A stretch of DNA of 64,000 nucleotides from [Clostridium] hylemonae DSM 15053 (GCF_008281175.1 NZ_CP036524.1:2418001-2482000), one strand, 5' to 3'; shown: positions 40,269-49,454, counted from the first letter of the stretch. Numbers and translations: made by a program. Notes: a model not told the origin generated them from the sequence alone.

Positions 40269-41831
40269 ATGCGGGAGCCAAAGACAAATTTTGCCATGCT
40301 GCTGCGTCTGCTGGGTGCGCGCCCGTGCGACGTCTGCGAGGCAGTTGGCGCGGACAAAAGCCTTGTGAGCCGGTGGTGCAATGGCAAGCAAAAGCTGATG
40401 CCCGGCCACGGCTGGGTGGACAAGGTGGCCGACTACCTGATCCTGCTGGATGGGCGGCTGCGAGAGCCGGTGCTGAGAGAGGTACTGGCGGCCTACTATC
40501 CCGACGAAACGCTGGACACGCCGGAGCTGCAGCGTGTCGTACTTCTGGAATGGCTGGCTGCGATGGGACATCTGCCGGCCCAGCAGCAGACGGACAGGCC
40601 GGGGCTGGCCGGCCTTGTGATGGCCAGGGCGGCCGCGCTTTCCACGCCACAGCCTGCCCCCGCACCGGTGGAACCGCCTCAGCCGCTGCCGATGAAAAAT
40701 GCCGTGGTGTACGGCAGAAAAGGGGTGCAGGGCAGCGCCTTGCAGTACCTTGACCTGGTGCTTGCGCAAACCGAACCGCAGGAAATCCTGTACGTCTGCC
40801 CGGAAGGACTGGATATGTACACCCGGGATGAAAAATTCGGTGCGGTACTGATGGACAGGCTGATGGAGGTGTTCGCGGCAGGGCACACCCTGTCGGTAGT
40901 GCTGCGCACCGATTATAAAATGACCGACGTTTCTGCCTTTTCCGGGCGGTGGCTGGTAGCACACCTGCTCGGCTACGTGCGCAGCTATTACTTTGATGAG
41001 TTTCATAAAACCTACGATGAAAAGATGCTGGTGGTAGTGCGGGACAAGATGGCGATGAAAGTGACGGACAACAGACTGACTGACGACAGCGGCGTCTACA
41101 CTGCCATTTACTTCGACAAGCCCACGGTGGAGCAGATATGGCAGGAGAGTGCGGGCTACCAAAGCCGGTCAAAGCAGCGGTTCCATTACCATCTGTTCGA
41201 GCAGCCGGACGGATATCTGCGGGGCGTGACGCCTCTGCCGGACAGGGCGCACTATCAGTTCGTACGGCTCCCCCATTTCGGGATCAAGGGGGCAGAATGG
41301 GGACAGGAGGATTTCAACATTACCGATGCGGAACGCGAAAAACTGCTTCTGGATTTCAGCCCGCTGTGCGTGCCGGCGTCGTATTACGAAGCGCAGACCC
41401 CGGTGCGGTATCTGTACTGCGAGGATGATATTGAGGACGCGCTATTAAAGAGCCGGCACGTCTGCCCCGAACTGACCGCCATGCTGGGGCGGCGGGTGGT
41501 TATGACGACGCAGACGCTGGTCGACCGTCTGGCGCTGTTGAAAAAAATGCTGGAGCAAAAGAAAGATTTTGAGGTCTGCTTTGTGCGGGACGAGCACTTT
41601 AAAAAGCTCACCATGCAGATCGCCTGCTGGGGCGATGTAGCGGCCATAGGCTGGATCGCGGGGGGCAAGAGCACCGCCTGCAAGGACTACACTAACACCA
41701 ATGCCCTCACCGGCTTTTGTGAATCCATCTGGGCCAAGATTCCCAACATAATGAAAAGCCGCCGCGCGGCCTTGCGAAAGCTGGACACATGGCTGAAAAA
41801 GGCAGCGAAGTACGGGTATAGAGTGGAGTAG
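40269..41831 (+). CDS. GC-rich helix-turn-helix protein of unknown family
   Basis: 520 residues from the ATG at 40269 with a strong RBS. Residues 5-55 form an XRE-like helix-turn-helix ('VCEAVGADKSLVSRWCNGKQ'). A Pro-rich linker (about 135-150) precedes a large alpha/beta region ('EILYVCPEGLDMY', 'LSVVLRTDYK', 'EKMLVVVRDKMAMKV') and a C-terminal helical part. The layout suggests a single-protein sensor-regulator, but I recognise no ligand or catalytic motif. A sampled 60-base line (40381-40440) holds 37 G/C, against 20 in a line of the neighbouring gene (42181-42240), so it was acquired from a GC-richer host. Confidence 0.75.
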   Translation: MREPKTNFAMLLRLLGARPCDVCEAVGADKSLVSRWCNGKQKLMPGHGWVDKVADYLILLDGRLREPVLREVLAAYYPDETLDTPELQRVVLLEWLAAMGHLPAQQQTDRPGLAGLVMARAAALSTPQPAPAPVEPPQPLPMKNAVVYGRKGVQGSALQYLDLVLAQTEPQEILYVCPEGLDMYTRDEKFGAVLMDRLMEVFAAGHTLSVVLRTDYKMTDVSAFSGRWLVAHLLGYVRSYYFDEFHKTYDEKMLVVVRDKMAMKVTDNRLTDDSGVYTAIYFDKPTVEQIWQESAGYQSRSKQRFHYHLFEQPDGYLRGVTPLPDRAHYQFVRLPHFGIKGAEWGQEDFNITDAEREKLLLDFSPLCVPASYYEAQTPVRYLYCEDDIEDALLKSRHVCPELTAMLGRRVVMTTQTLVDRLALLKKMLEQKKDFEVCFVRDEHFKKLTMQIACWGDVAAIGWIAGGKSTACKDYTNTNALTGFCESIWAKIPNIMKSRRAALRKLDTWLKKAAKYGYRVE

Positions 41832-41943
41832 ACCGCTCGTTGGCGCACTGCCCTCCCCATGACCGCTGCTGCAGTGACAGCTGCGCGTCCTGCGGACGCT
41901 GAAAAAATGACACGAGCCGGCAGAATGACGGGCACGCAAAAAA

Positions 41944-41978
41944 CTCCATGTGACGATACTTCATCACATGGAGCTTTT
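41944..41978 (+). terminator. Terminator of the GC-rich HTH gene
   Basis: CTCCATGTGA (41944-41953) pairs with TCACATGGAG (41964-41973), followed by CTTTT. It lies about 110 bases after the stop codon. Confidence 0.75.
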
Positions 41979-42088
41979 CAATCAAGCCTTTTCATACATC
42001 TATTTATCAGTACGCAATAACTACTAGCCTGTAAGAAGAGCAGACATCAATACTACGCACTCCACGGTATTACCTCTTCCCAGAAAAT

Positions 42089-42637
42089 TTATAGCTTCAA
42101 TTCTTTTAATATTACTGCATATTTTCTATAATCAGCTATTGAATTTTGAAAATCTTTTTGAGCTTGTTTCGGTAATGCTTCAATAACTTCTTTCTCAACA
42201 AACTCTGCTATTTCTTGCATAGCACTAGCTATGTCTTTTATTATGTGATCAAATGTACCATTTAGCGTATAATGCATTAATCGGTTTCTATATTGATAAA
42301 TATGTATACTAGCAGTAAATACATATTTCATTTCACATATATTCTTTAACCTCAAAATCCCTGACTTAACATCCACACTTATAAAATCCCCTACTAAATA
42401 ATCTGAATATTTAGCTTTATTCAAATCAGAAAAAATAAGCGTCCAATGTTCCTGCTCTAACCTATATTTAATAAGTAGCTCTATGCAATTTGCCAAATTC
42501 AATATAATATGTTTTACAGTTAATTCATCAAAATCGCCTTGGCTAAATAAATCCAAAAATGGATCTAATTCTACATTTACCATTTCCATTGAATCATGTA
42601 TATTATTCAAAAAGTAAAGTTCATATTTCATAGCCAC
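42089..42637 (-). CDS. AT-rich gene for a HEPN-like helical protein
   Basis: 182 residues, all-helical, no membrane segment. 'YRNRLMHY' (about residue 115) is an Arg-x4-His motif as found at HEPN ribonuclease active sites, with preceding helices 'LNLANCIELLIKYRLE', also HEPN-like. No nucleotidyltransferase partner sits next to it; the upstream neighbour on the same strand is the broken KilA-N gene, 23 bases away. Codon composition is AT-rich and differs from the chromosome. RNase or toxin activity is inference. Confidence 0.65.
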   Translation of the reverse strand: MAMKYELYFLNNIHDSMEMVNVELDPFLDLFSQGDFDELTVKHIILNLANCIELLIKYRLEQEHWTLIFSDLNKAKYSDYLVGDFISVDVKSGILRLKNICEMKYVFTASIHIYQYRNRLMHYTLNGTFDHIIKDIASAMQEIAEFVEKEVIEALPKQAQKDFQNSIADYRKYAVILKELKL

Positions 42638-42660
42638 CCATTGCTTTCATTTTTTGTTAT

Positions 42661-43515
42661 CTACTTCATATTAGATTCTACATCTAATTTCGGCAAATTA
42701 TTTAAACTTACCATTTCCAATGTCTGCAGCTGCTGTACTGCTAACTGTCGGAGTAATTCCATCCGCTCTTTCTGATTTTTCCCCTGATTGATCAAAACAG
42801 CATTAGAACTCTCCAGATTAGAAAGCACCAGTAATTGATTCAGCGTTGCAGCATCTCTCATGTTACCTTTTAGGGCCGGATTTTCATCCTTCCACTGTTT
42901 CGCTATTTTTCCGAACAAAACAACATTCAACACATCCGCCTCATTAGCATAGGTATACGCCACCTGTACAGGTGTTAATTCTGGTGGATTCAGATTTTCT
43001 TTTATTGCATCTGTATGTATCCTATAATTCAACTTAGAAATTTCTCTGTTCAAGTTCCAATTCAGGGATAATCGGCTATTCTCATCTGTTTTTAGCCGCC
43101 TGTAATCCTTCATAATATACAACTGAAATTCAGGAGAAATCCAAGTTGCAAAAGATATGGCAATATCACTATGGGCATACGTTCCTCCAAAGCGTCCTGC
43201 CTTTGAGACAATACCAATAGCATCTGTCGCCTCTATCCATTTTTTAGGCGACATTGTAAAAGCGTTTGCTCCTGCCTGCTTTTTTAACCCCTCGAATTCG
43301 AGGGGTTTAAAATCTGGATTGTGTAACCTTTCCCATAATCCCAGAAATTCTATTACATCCCGATTTCTCATCCAGTTTTATATAACTGCTGTCGGGTCAT
43401 CACTCTTATACCTTGCAATATCTGTCAATGAAATAAATTCATTTTCAAAATCCAATGTATAAATACCGATATCTATTCCATTTGCATGGATTGTATCTTT
43501 AATTGCCTTCCCCAT
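42661..43515 (-). pseudogene. KilA-N domain gene interrupted by an in-frame stop
   Basis: The frame begins at an ATG (43515) with RBS AGGAGGAG and reads 'MGKAIKDTIHANGIDIGIY', 'FISLTDIARYKSDDPTAVI', then TAA (43380-43378), then continues without frame change as 'NWMRNRDVIEFLGLWERLHN', 'FGGTYAHSDIAISFATWISP' and on to a stop at 42661. The joined product is a complete KilA-N protein of phage/plasmid type (about 284 residues). The stop replaces one codon in the first helix of the KilA-N domain; a single CAA-to-TAA change would explain it. A 236-residue product could only arise by restarting at the Met at 43371. Confidence 0.85.
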
Positions 43516-43570
43516 TACTCCTCCTGTAATTACATCATAATCTTTTTAAAACGCCTTATCCTTTTTTACT

Positions 43571-43672
43571 TTAAGGATCTTCTATTGAATAACTGTCTTC
43601 ATCTTCCCACATTTTCCAATACGCTTCAACATAAAATTGAATACAACTCGGATAACTATATAAATATCTTTT
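43571..43672 (-). pseudogene. Short gene remnant between KilA-N and rlmD remnants
   Basis: About 33 open codons on the minus strand, ending 'FYVEAYWKMWEDEDSYSIEDP' (first 20 residues of it are protein-like) and TAA. No start codon or RBS survives. It probably belonged to a gene destroyed when the islet formed. Confidence 0.3.
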
Positions 43673-43678
43673 CGTTTA

Positions 43679-43984
43679 TTAAATCACCCCGAAATATTTG
43701 AGAGCATCCTTTATCACTTCTAACTTCTCTACAGTCGGATGCTTCTTCGGTTGTTTCAATTTCTCCGCCGCATTAGGCGCATCGTACATTGTCAAACCTA
43801 AGACCTCTTTACTTTTGCAATATACGCTGTATGAACTTTAAATCCGTATTTCTTTTCAACATACTCCTGTATCATTTTTTATGTGATTTTCGGTTTCGGC
43901 TGATATTTCTTTGCCCGTTCACCGATCTTATCCAAAGGCTCTTTACCTTCGCCTTCTCCGAATTCTAACTTCACATTAATAACA
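43679..43984 (-). pseudogene. Decayed C-terminal extension of RlmD
   Basis: Minus-strand sequence directly after the rlmD stop encodes, in shifting frames, 'DSVINVKLEFGEGEGKEPLD', 'KIGERAKKYQPKPKIT', a TAA stop, 'KMIQEYVEKKYGFKVHTAYI', and after another shift 'LTMYDAPNAAEKLKQPKKHP' and 'VIKDALKYFGVI' to a TAA at 43679-43681. From memory, this C-terminal module occurs fused to RlmD in other clostridia. Two one-base frameshifts (at about 43987 and 43815) and one nonsense codon (about 43880) cut it off here. Confidence 0.75.
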
Positions 43985-45367
43985 CTATCTGGGTGATTTG
44001 TGGGACAAAAGTACAACCGTCTCAACGTGCACCGTCCCAGGGAACAGATCCACGCACCCCATCCGTTCCACCTCATACCCTCTCCCCTGCAGCATCTCCA
44101 AATCTCTCGCAAGGCTGGTAGGCTTACATGCGATATACACCATCCGCTCCACACCAAAGTTCGTTATCTTCTCCAGCGCCTTCGGGTGCACGCCGTCTCT
44201 TGGCGGGTCAATGACGATCAGATCCGGCACTTCCCCGAGTTCATCTATGACCTTCAGCACATCTCCGGACCAGAACGTACAATTGTCAAGCCCATTGAGC
44301 TTCGCATTCTCCTTTGCCGCCGCTACAGCCTCCTCCACGATCTCCACACCGACCACCCGCTTGGCCACCGGCGCCAGTATCTGGGCGATAGTGCCGGTGC
44401 CGCTGTACAGATCAAAGATCACCTTATCCTTTGTGTCGCCGATATACGTTCTGGCCATTTCGTAAAGCACTTCCGCTCCGAGAGAATTTGTCTGAAAAAA
44501 GGAAAACGGCGTGATCTTGAATTTCATCCCGAGCAGCTCTTCGTAAAAGCAGTCCTGTCCGTAAATTATATCTGTCCCCTCGTCCTTCACCACATCCGCC
44601 ACACTGTCATTTTTCGTGTGGAGGATGCCGGCTATCTTTCCATCAAGCGGAAGGTCAAGCAGCTGTCCTGCCCAATACTCCTGCCCGAATCCACTTTCAA
44701 AGTCATATTCTGTTGTCGTCACGATATCTATAAGGATTTCCCCTGTATTCACTGCCTTTCTCACAAGGAGATGACGGAAAAATCCTGTATGTTTCATACG
44801 GTGATAATAGGGTAGCCCTGACTTTTTGGCGCAGTCAAGCGTACAGGCCAGTATCTTCCTGTAATCTTCATCAACGATCCTGCAGTCCGCCACATTTACA
44901 ATGTCGTGGAAGCTGCCTCTTTTATGCATGCCGAGAGCCAGCGGGCCGTCTTTGTATTCGTCCCCGAAGGAGAATTCCATCTTATTGCGGTACTCCTGCC
45001 GGGCCGGGCTTGGTTTGATGCCCTCCCACACATAGTCCCCGTCCACTGCCTCATCCATCATGGACTTGACCTGGGATTCTTTCAGCTTCAGCTGCTCCTC
45101 ATATGGCAGGTTCTGATACGTACAGCCGCCGCACTGGCCAAAATGCGGACAGTCCGGCGTCATCTCCAGCTCGGACGGCCGGAGCACTTCCAGAATTTTC
45201 CCCTCTGCCTTTCCCTTTCGTATCTTGCTGACTGAAAACTTTACCTTCTGACCCGGAATCCCATTTTTTACTGTCACTGTCTTATCTTCATCAGGTAGGA
45301 ATACCTTCCCCTTGTTCGGGAATTCAACTGACGTGATCACTCCTTCGTATACCTGCCCTTTTTTCAT
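43985..45367 (-). CDS. rlmD: 23S rRNA (uracil-1939-C5)-methyltransferase
   Basis: 460 residues. A TRAM domain (1-60), the Fe-S cysteines in 'CPHFGQCGGCTYQ' (about 74-86), SAM-binding 'VIFDLYSGTGTIAQIL' and the catalytic 'VIDPPRDGVHPKALE' with the nucleophile in 'VYIACKPTSLARD' are all present, so the enzyme core is complete. It ends a few residues after the core ('ETVVLLSHKSPR') because a frameshift separates it from a downstream extension that has decayed. It is adjacent to the accessory islet, so islet insertion and loss of the extension may be linked. Confidence 0.93.
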   Translation of the reverse strand: MKKGQVYEGVITSVEFPNKGKVFLPDEDKTVTVKNGIPGQKVKFSVSKIRKGKAEGKILEVLRPSELEMTPDCPHFGQCGGCTYQNLPYEEQLKLKESQVKSMMDEAVDGDYVWEGIKPSPARQEYRNKMEFSFGDEYKDGPLALGMHKRGSFHDIVNVADCRIVDEDYRKILACTLDCAKKSGLPYYHRMKHTGFFRHLLVRKAVNTGEILIDIVTTTEYDFESGFGQEYWAGQLLDLPLDGKIAGILHTKNDSVADVVKDEGTDIIYGQDCFYEELLGMKFKITPFSFFQTNSLGAEVLYEMARTYIGDTKDKVIFDLYSGTGTIAQILAPVAKRVVGVEIVEEAVAAAKENAKLNGLDNCTFWSGDVLKVIDELGEVPDLIVIDPPRDGVHPKALEKITNFGVERMVYIACKPTSLARDLEMLQGRGYEVERMGCVDLFPGTVHVETVVLLSHKSPR

Positions 45368-45392
45368 CTTTCTTCTTCCTCTCTGTCTTAAC

Positions 45393-46334
45393 TTAATCTG
45401 CGTATTTTGCTTTCATTATCGTCTTGTCCTGCTGTACCCGGATACTGCGCAGGCTCTTTATATACTGGCTGAACTGTGAATATCCGTAATCGCTTATCTT
45501 GAAGTTCTTATATTTCTCATATACACGGTTTCCGAGGATACTCAGTTCGATCCCGTCTTTTCCCGCTTCTTTCACAAGCTTTAACACAAAGCGGTCGATG
45601 TCTTCCTTCATGCCTTTGTCTTCCTTGAGTGTAACGGACATAAAATTGCCTTTTTTTACAAGCTGGATCCTTGTGAAATCCTCCAGGAAGCGGGACAGCA
45701 TATTGTAGCCGTAGCTTCGCACGTCAAAGTCCGGATACAGACTGACGAGGCGGCTTCCGACTTCACCGAGCCCCGTCTGCTTATTATTGTCCTGATTCTC
45801 AATGATCATCTTGATGATCTCATCCTCGATCCGTTCCCCGCGCAGGCCGCCGTGGAGTTCTTCTGTCTCCTCCAGTTCCTCTTCCTCTCCCGGTACCGGC
45901 TCGTTCAGCAGGTTTTCCAATATGGTGAACTTGTCGCACGCCTTGCGGAACGGTTCCGGTGTCTTGTTTTCGCCCATGCCGATGACCAGCTTTCCGCTCT
46001 CTCTCAACCGGCTGACAAGACGGGTAAAATCACTGTCGCTGGACACGATACAGAAACCGTGCACGTCATTCGTGTACAGAATATCCATGGCATCGATGAT
46101 CATGGCTGAGTCGGTCGCGTTCTTTCCCTGCGTGTAACTGAACTGCTGGATCGGCGTGATCGAGTTGGTCAGCAGTTCATCCTTCCACTTGGAATGCTGG
46201 GTGCTTGTCCAGTCTCCGTATATCCTTTTGTATGTTATGTTCCCGTACTTGGAAAGCTCCGTCAGTATCGGTTTTATATATTTTGCAGATATGTTGTCTG
46301 CGTCTATGAGCAGCGCAAAGAATTGTTCATCCAT
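45393..46334 (-). CDS. NYN-domain nuclease-like protein with OST-HTH/LOTUS domains
   Basis: 313 residues. The NYN (PIN-like) domain has the acidic residues in 'FALLIDADNISAKYI', 'KNATDSAMIIDAMD' and 'CIVSSDSDFTRLV' (residues 5-130). Two OST-HTH/LOTUS-type domains follow (about 165-235 and 240-310, 'LVSLYPDFDVRSYGYNMLSRFLE', 'ISDYGYSQFSQYIKSL'). The family is probably RNA-directed (LabA/DUF88). It lies 25 bases upstream of rlmD, so the two may form an RNA-metabolism operon. Confidence 0.9.
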   Translation of the reverse strand: MDEQFFALLIDADNISAKYIKPILTELSKYGNITYKRIYGDWTSTQHSKWKDELLTNSITPIQQFSYTQGKNATDSAMIIDAMDILYTNDVHGFCIVSSDSDFTRLVSRLRESGKLVIGMGENKTPEPFRKACDKFTILENLLNEPVPGEEEELEETEELHGGLRGERIEDEIIKMIIENQDNNKQTGLGEVGSRLVSLYPDFDVRSYGYNMLSRFLEDFTRIQLVKKGNFMSVTLKEDKGMKEDIDRFVLKLVKEAGKDGIELSILGNRVYEKYKNFKISDYGYSQFSQYIKSLRSIRVQQDKTIMKAKYAD

Positions 46335-46476
46335 CTTCTATTTCCTTTCTCCGGCAGGTCTGCTTATTTGAATCGCCCGCCTCCAAACATAAGAGTTTCC
46401 TCTATCACATAAAAAGCAGGCAGGATAACCTGATGTCTCCAGCCCGCTTCTCTCTTTTCGTATCAATATTGTTCTT

Positions 46477-46719
46477 CTATACCTGATCTTCGTCATTGAA
46501 GAAATTATCATCAAAATCATCCTCAAAATCTTCTTCAAAATCCTCCAGATAATCTGGTGTAAAGAAACAATATACAGCATATGCTATTCCCGCAACGGCA
46601 GCTACTGCACCTACAATGGCAAGTACCCAGAGAACTGTCTTACAGTGCTTGTCATCTTCCTTCTTATTAACCAGCTCGCTTAACTTCGTTGCTGCAATAA
46701 AATCCTCTACCTTACTCAT
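46477..46719 (-). CDS. Small membrane protein with acidic C-terminus
   Basis: 80 residues: a charged N-terminal helix, one membrane segment (about 29-53, Ala/Val-rich), and an extremely acidic tail of Asp/Glu/Phe repeats (EDFEEDFEDDFDDNFF). No signal cleavage site. Function is unknown; such proteins resemble DUF4366-type or cell-envelope small proteins of Lachnospiraceae. RBS aaaggatg precedes the ATG. Confidence 0.75.
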   Translation of the reverse strand: MSKVEDFIAATKLSELVNKKEDDKHCKTVLWVLAIVGAVAAVAGIAYAVYCFFTPDYLEDFEEDFEDDFDDNFFNDEDQV

Positions 46720-46833
46720 GCTCCCACATCCTTTCTCCTGCTTGTCAACGCAAGTTCGATTATTGACTTTATTATAACACTATCAATTTGAGATTACTAT
46801 ATATTTATGCCAAAATTGCCAACTTTTATCCAT

Positions 46834-49065
46834 TTATATCTTTTCCAGCCTGGCAAATGTTGCAAACATTTTTTTCGTGCCGGGGCCGTCAAAATCCACC
46901 GTCACTTCATAGTCTCTTCCGCCTTCTGTTATGGCCGTAACCGTTCCTGCCCCGAACTTGATATGGCGCACCCGGTCGCCTACCCCGTAGCCCGGTCCGC
47001 TCCCGTCGGAGACGGCAAACTGCCTGACCGGCCTGGCCGCGCCTCCAAACGCCTTTGTGCGGAATGTCTGTCTCGCCTGGGCGTACGCGCCCTGCCGCGG
47101 CGGTTCTTCTTCCTTTTCAAACACTGCCCCCGTTGCGAGCAGATCCATCGGTATCTCTTTCAGGAACCGGGACATCTTATTGTACTGTGTCTCCCCGCGG
47201 ATCATCCGTCTTCTGGCGCAGGTGAGCGTCAGCTCTTCCTTCGCCCGCGTGATCCCCACATAACAGAGGCGACGTTCTTCCTCCACTTCCTCCGGGTCGT
47301 CCGCCGTTATTGTCATGTAACTCGGGAAAATGCCGTCCTCAAGACCCGCCAGATACACCCGCGGAAATTCCAGTCCCTTGGCGCTGTGCAGCGTCATGAG
47401 CACCACATAGTCACTGCTCTCATCGAGACTGTCAATATCTGCCACAAGCGCAACTTCCTCCAGGAATCCGCTCAAAGTCACCGGTTCGTTTGACTCCTCG
47501 CACGCTTCCTCATAAGCGGCGATCTTGCTCATGAGCTCGTCGATATTTTCGATACGTGTCTCTGCCTCTATGCTGTCCTCTGCCTGCAGGCTCTCAATGT
47601 ACCCAGTCTCATCTATGATCTCCTGCATCAGGTCGGAGATGGACATCTCCCGGGCATCTGTCTTGAAATGTTCGATGAGCGCCACAAAGGACTCCAGCCT
47701 TGACGCTCCTCTTCCGATATTCGGTATCAGGTCCACCGCGCAAAGCGCCTCATAGAAACCGATACCTCGGCTGGAAGCATATTCCTGCACCCGGTTGATG
47801 CTCGTAAGCCCGATGCCGCGCTTCGGGACATTGACGATCCTGCGCACCGCCAGATCATCCTGTCCGTTATCTACTGTCTTCAGATAAGAAAGCAAGTCCT
47901 TGATCTCTCTTCTGGCATAAAAGTTGACGCCGCCCACGACTTTATAGGGGATATTGGCCGTCACAAACTTTTCTTCAAACATACGCGACTGGGCATTTGT
48001 CCGGTACAGGATGGCATTGTCGTTATATGTACAGCCTCCGCTATCTACCTGTTCCCGGATATCTCCGACGATATACTCTGCCTCATCGTAAGCGGAGTCG
48101 AACTGTCGGAAGTGGATCTTGTCTCCCTCTCCGTTGTCCGTCCAGAGTGTCTTGTCCTTCCTGCCGTAATTGTTGCGGATGACCGCGTTCGCCGCATTGA
48201 GGATATTGCTCGTTGAGCGGTAGTTCTGCTCCAGCTTGATCACTTTCGCATCTTCATACACCTGCTCAAAGTTCAGTATATTCTTGATATTCGCGCCGCG
48301 GAACTTATAGATAGACTGGTCGTCATCTCCCACGACACACAGGTTCCTGTATTTGGAAGCCAGGATCCGTATGAGCTCGAACTGCACCGTGTTCGTATCC
48401 TGATACTCATCCACCATGATGTACCGGAACCGTTCCTGGTAGTAGTCCAGAATATCCGCCTGTGTCTGGAACAACTGTACCGTCTTCACGAGCAGATCGT
48501 CAAAGTCCAGCGCGTTGTTGGCGCGCAGCTGCTTCTCATACTCTTCATAGACCTGCGCGATCTTCTGCTTGTTGTAATCTCCCTCCGCGCGTATGCGGTA
48601 TTCCTCCGGAGTGATAAGCTCATCCTTTGCAGAGGAGACCGCGCCCAGCAGCGTGCGCTCTTTATATATCTTCGTGTCGATTTGGAGCAGCCTGCACACA
48701 TCCTTCATCAGCGTCTTCTGATCGTCACTGTCATAGATGGTAAAGTTCGTGTCATAGCCCAGCTTGTCGATATGGCGGCGCAGGATCCTCACACATGTGC
48801 TGTGGAATGTGCTGACCCATATACTCTCTGAACCGAAGCCGACGATATTGTCCACACGTTCCCGCATCTCTCCCGCGGCCTTGTTCGTAAATGTGATCGC
48901 CAGAATGTTCCATGGATTGACTCCTTTTTCTTCTATCAGATAAGCAATTCTGTGGGTCAGGACCCGTGTCTTACCGGAACCGGCCCCTGCCAGTATAAGA
49001 AGCGGCCCTTCTGTATGATATACCGCTTCCTGCTGCTGTTCATTTAATGTCTCGTAGATGCTCAA
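46834..49065 (-). CDS. pcrA: ATP-dependent DNA helicase PcrA/UvrD
   Basis: 743 residues, full length. Superfamily 1 motifs in order: 'LNEQQQEAV', Walker A 'AGAGSGKTRVL', 'ITFTNKAA', 'VDEYQDTN', 'VGDDDQSIYKFRGA', 'LEQNYRST', 'VVGGVNFYARREIKD', 'LMTLHSAKGLEFPRVYLAG', 'EEERRLCYVGITRAKEEL'. The C-terminal Tudor-like tail ('GVGDRVRHIKFGAGTV') is typical of PcrA. It unwinds DNA in repair and rolling-circle replication. It overlaps the DUF3783 gene by four bases. Confidence 0.96.
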   Translation of the reverse strand: MSIYETLNEQQQEAVYHTEGPLLILAGAGSGKTRVLTHRIAYLIEEKGVNPWNILAITFTNKAAGEMRERVDNIVGFGSESIWVSTFHSTCVRILRRHIDKLGYDTNFTIYDSDDQKTLMKDVCRLLQIDTKIYKERTLLGAVSSAKDELITPEEYRIRAEGDYNKQKIAQVYEEYEKQLRANNALDFDDLLVKTVQLFQTQADILDYYQERFRYIMVDEYQDTNTVQFELIRILASKYRNLCVVGDDDQSIYKFRGANIKNILNFEQVYEDAKVIKLEQNYRSTSNILNAANAVIRNNYGRKDKTLWTDNGEGDKIHFRQFDSAYDEAEYIVGDIREQVDSGGCTYNDNAILYRTNAQSRMFEEKFVTANIPYKVVGGVNFYARREIKDLLSYLKTVDNGQDDLAVRRIVNVPKRGIGLTSINRVQEYASSRGIGFYEALCAVDLIPNIGRGASRLESFVALIEHFKTDAREMSISDLMQEIIDETGYIESLQAEDSIEAETRIENIDELMSKIAAYEEACEESNEPVTLSGFLEEVALVADIDSLDESSDYVVLMTLHSAKGLEFPRVYLAGLEDGIFPSYMTITADDPEEVEEERRLCYVGITRAKEELTLTCARRRMIRGETQYNKMSRFLKEIPMDLLATGAVFEKEEEPPRQGAYAQARQTFRTKAFGGAARPVRQFAVSDGSGPGYGVGDRVRHIKFGAGTVTAITEGGRDYEVTVDFDGPGTKKMFATFARLEKI

Positions 49066-49454
49066 TCTTTCTTATTCCTTTCCATTTCTTTCATATATTC
49101 ATGTTCTTTCTGGATCTCATCATGCAGCGCAATAGACGTCCACTCCCGGTTAGAGGGAGTGAGCATCGCCTTCAGTCCTATTTTGATCCCTTCCTTGCGC
49201 ATGAGAAACAAAGCCTTGTCCATCATATCTTCCGAGGCGGCGTTGATGACAAGCATCTCGTCAGAAAACCCGTCCTCTGCACAGACCGAAGCGGCATCCT
49301 CCGCTTTGTCCGTCCCCGCCAGCGCTCCGACCGGCAGCATATATTCTTCTTTTTCCACATGCCGGACCTTATAGCCAAGAAAGCCAAATATCATGGCGAT
49401 CTGTTTTCCCTTTTTTGTACCTTTCAGATTATAGCATAATACACTTGATCTCAT
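49062..49454 (-). CDS. DUF3783 protein, translationally coupled to pcrA
   Basis: 130 residues from the ATG at 49454 (an ATG at 49472 is also in frame). Alpha/beta protein with 'VLCYNLKGTKKGKQIAMIFGFLGYKVRHV' order at the N-terminus and 'FLMRKEGIKIGLKAMLTPSNREWT' at the C-terminal half, as in DUF3783. Its stop overlaps the pcrA start (ATGA), so it probably acts with or just ahead of the helicase; the function is not known. Confidence 0.85.
   Translation of the reverse strand: MRSSVLCYNLKGTKKGKQIAMIFGFLGYKVRHVEKEEYMLPVGALAGTDKAEDAASVCAEDGFSDEMLVINAASEDMMDKALFLMRKEGIKIGLKAMLTPSNREWTSIALHDEIQKEHEYMKEMERNKKD

Noticed and set aside
40197-41172. Two long minus-strand frames (321 and 301 codons) opposite the GC-rich HTH gene
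   Set aside because: High G+C removes stop codons by chance; the plus strand has the promoter, RBS, HTH motif and terminator.
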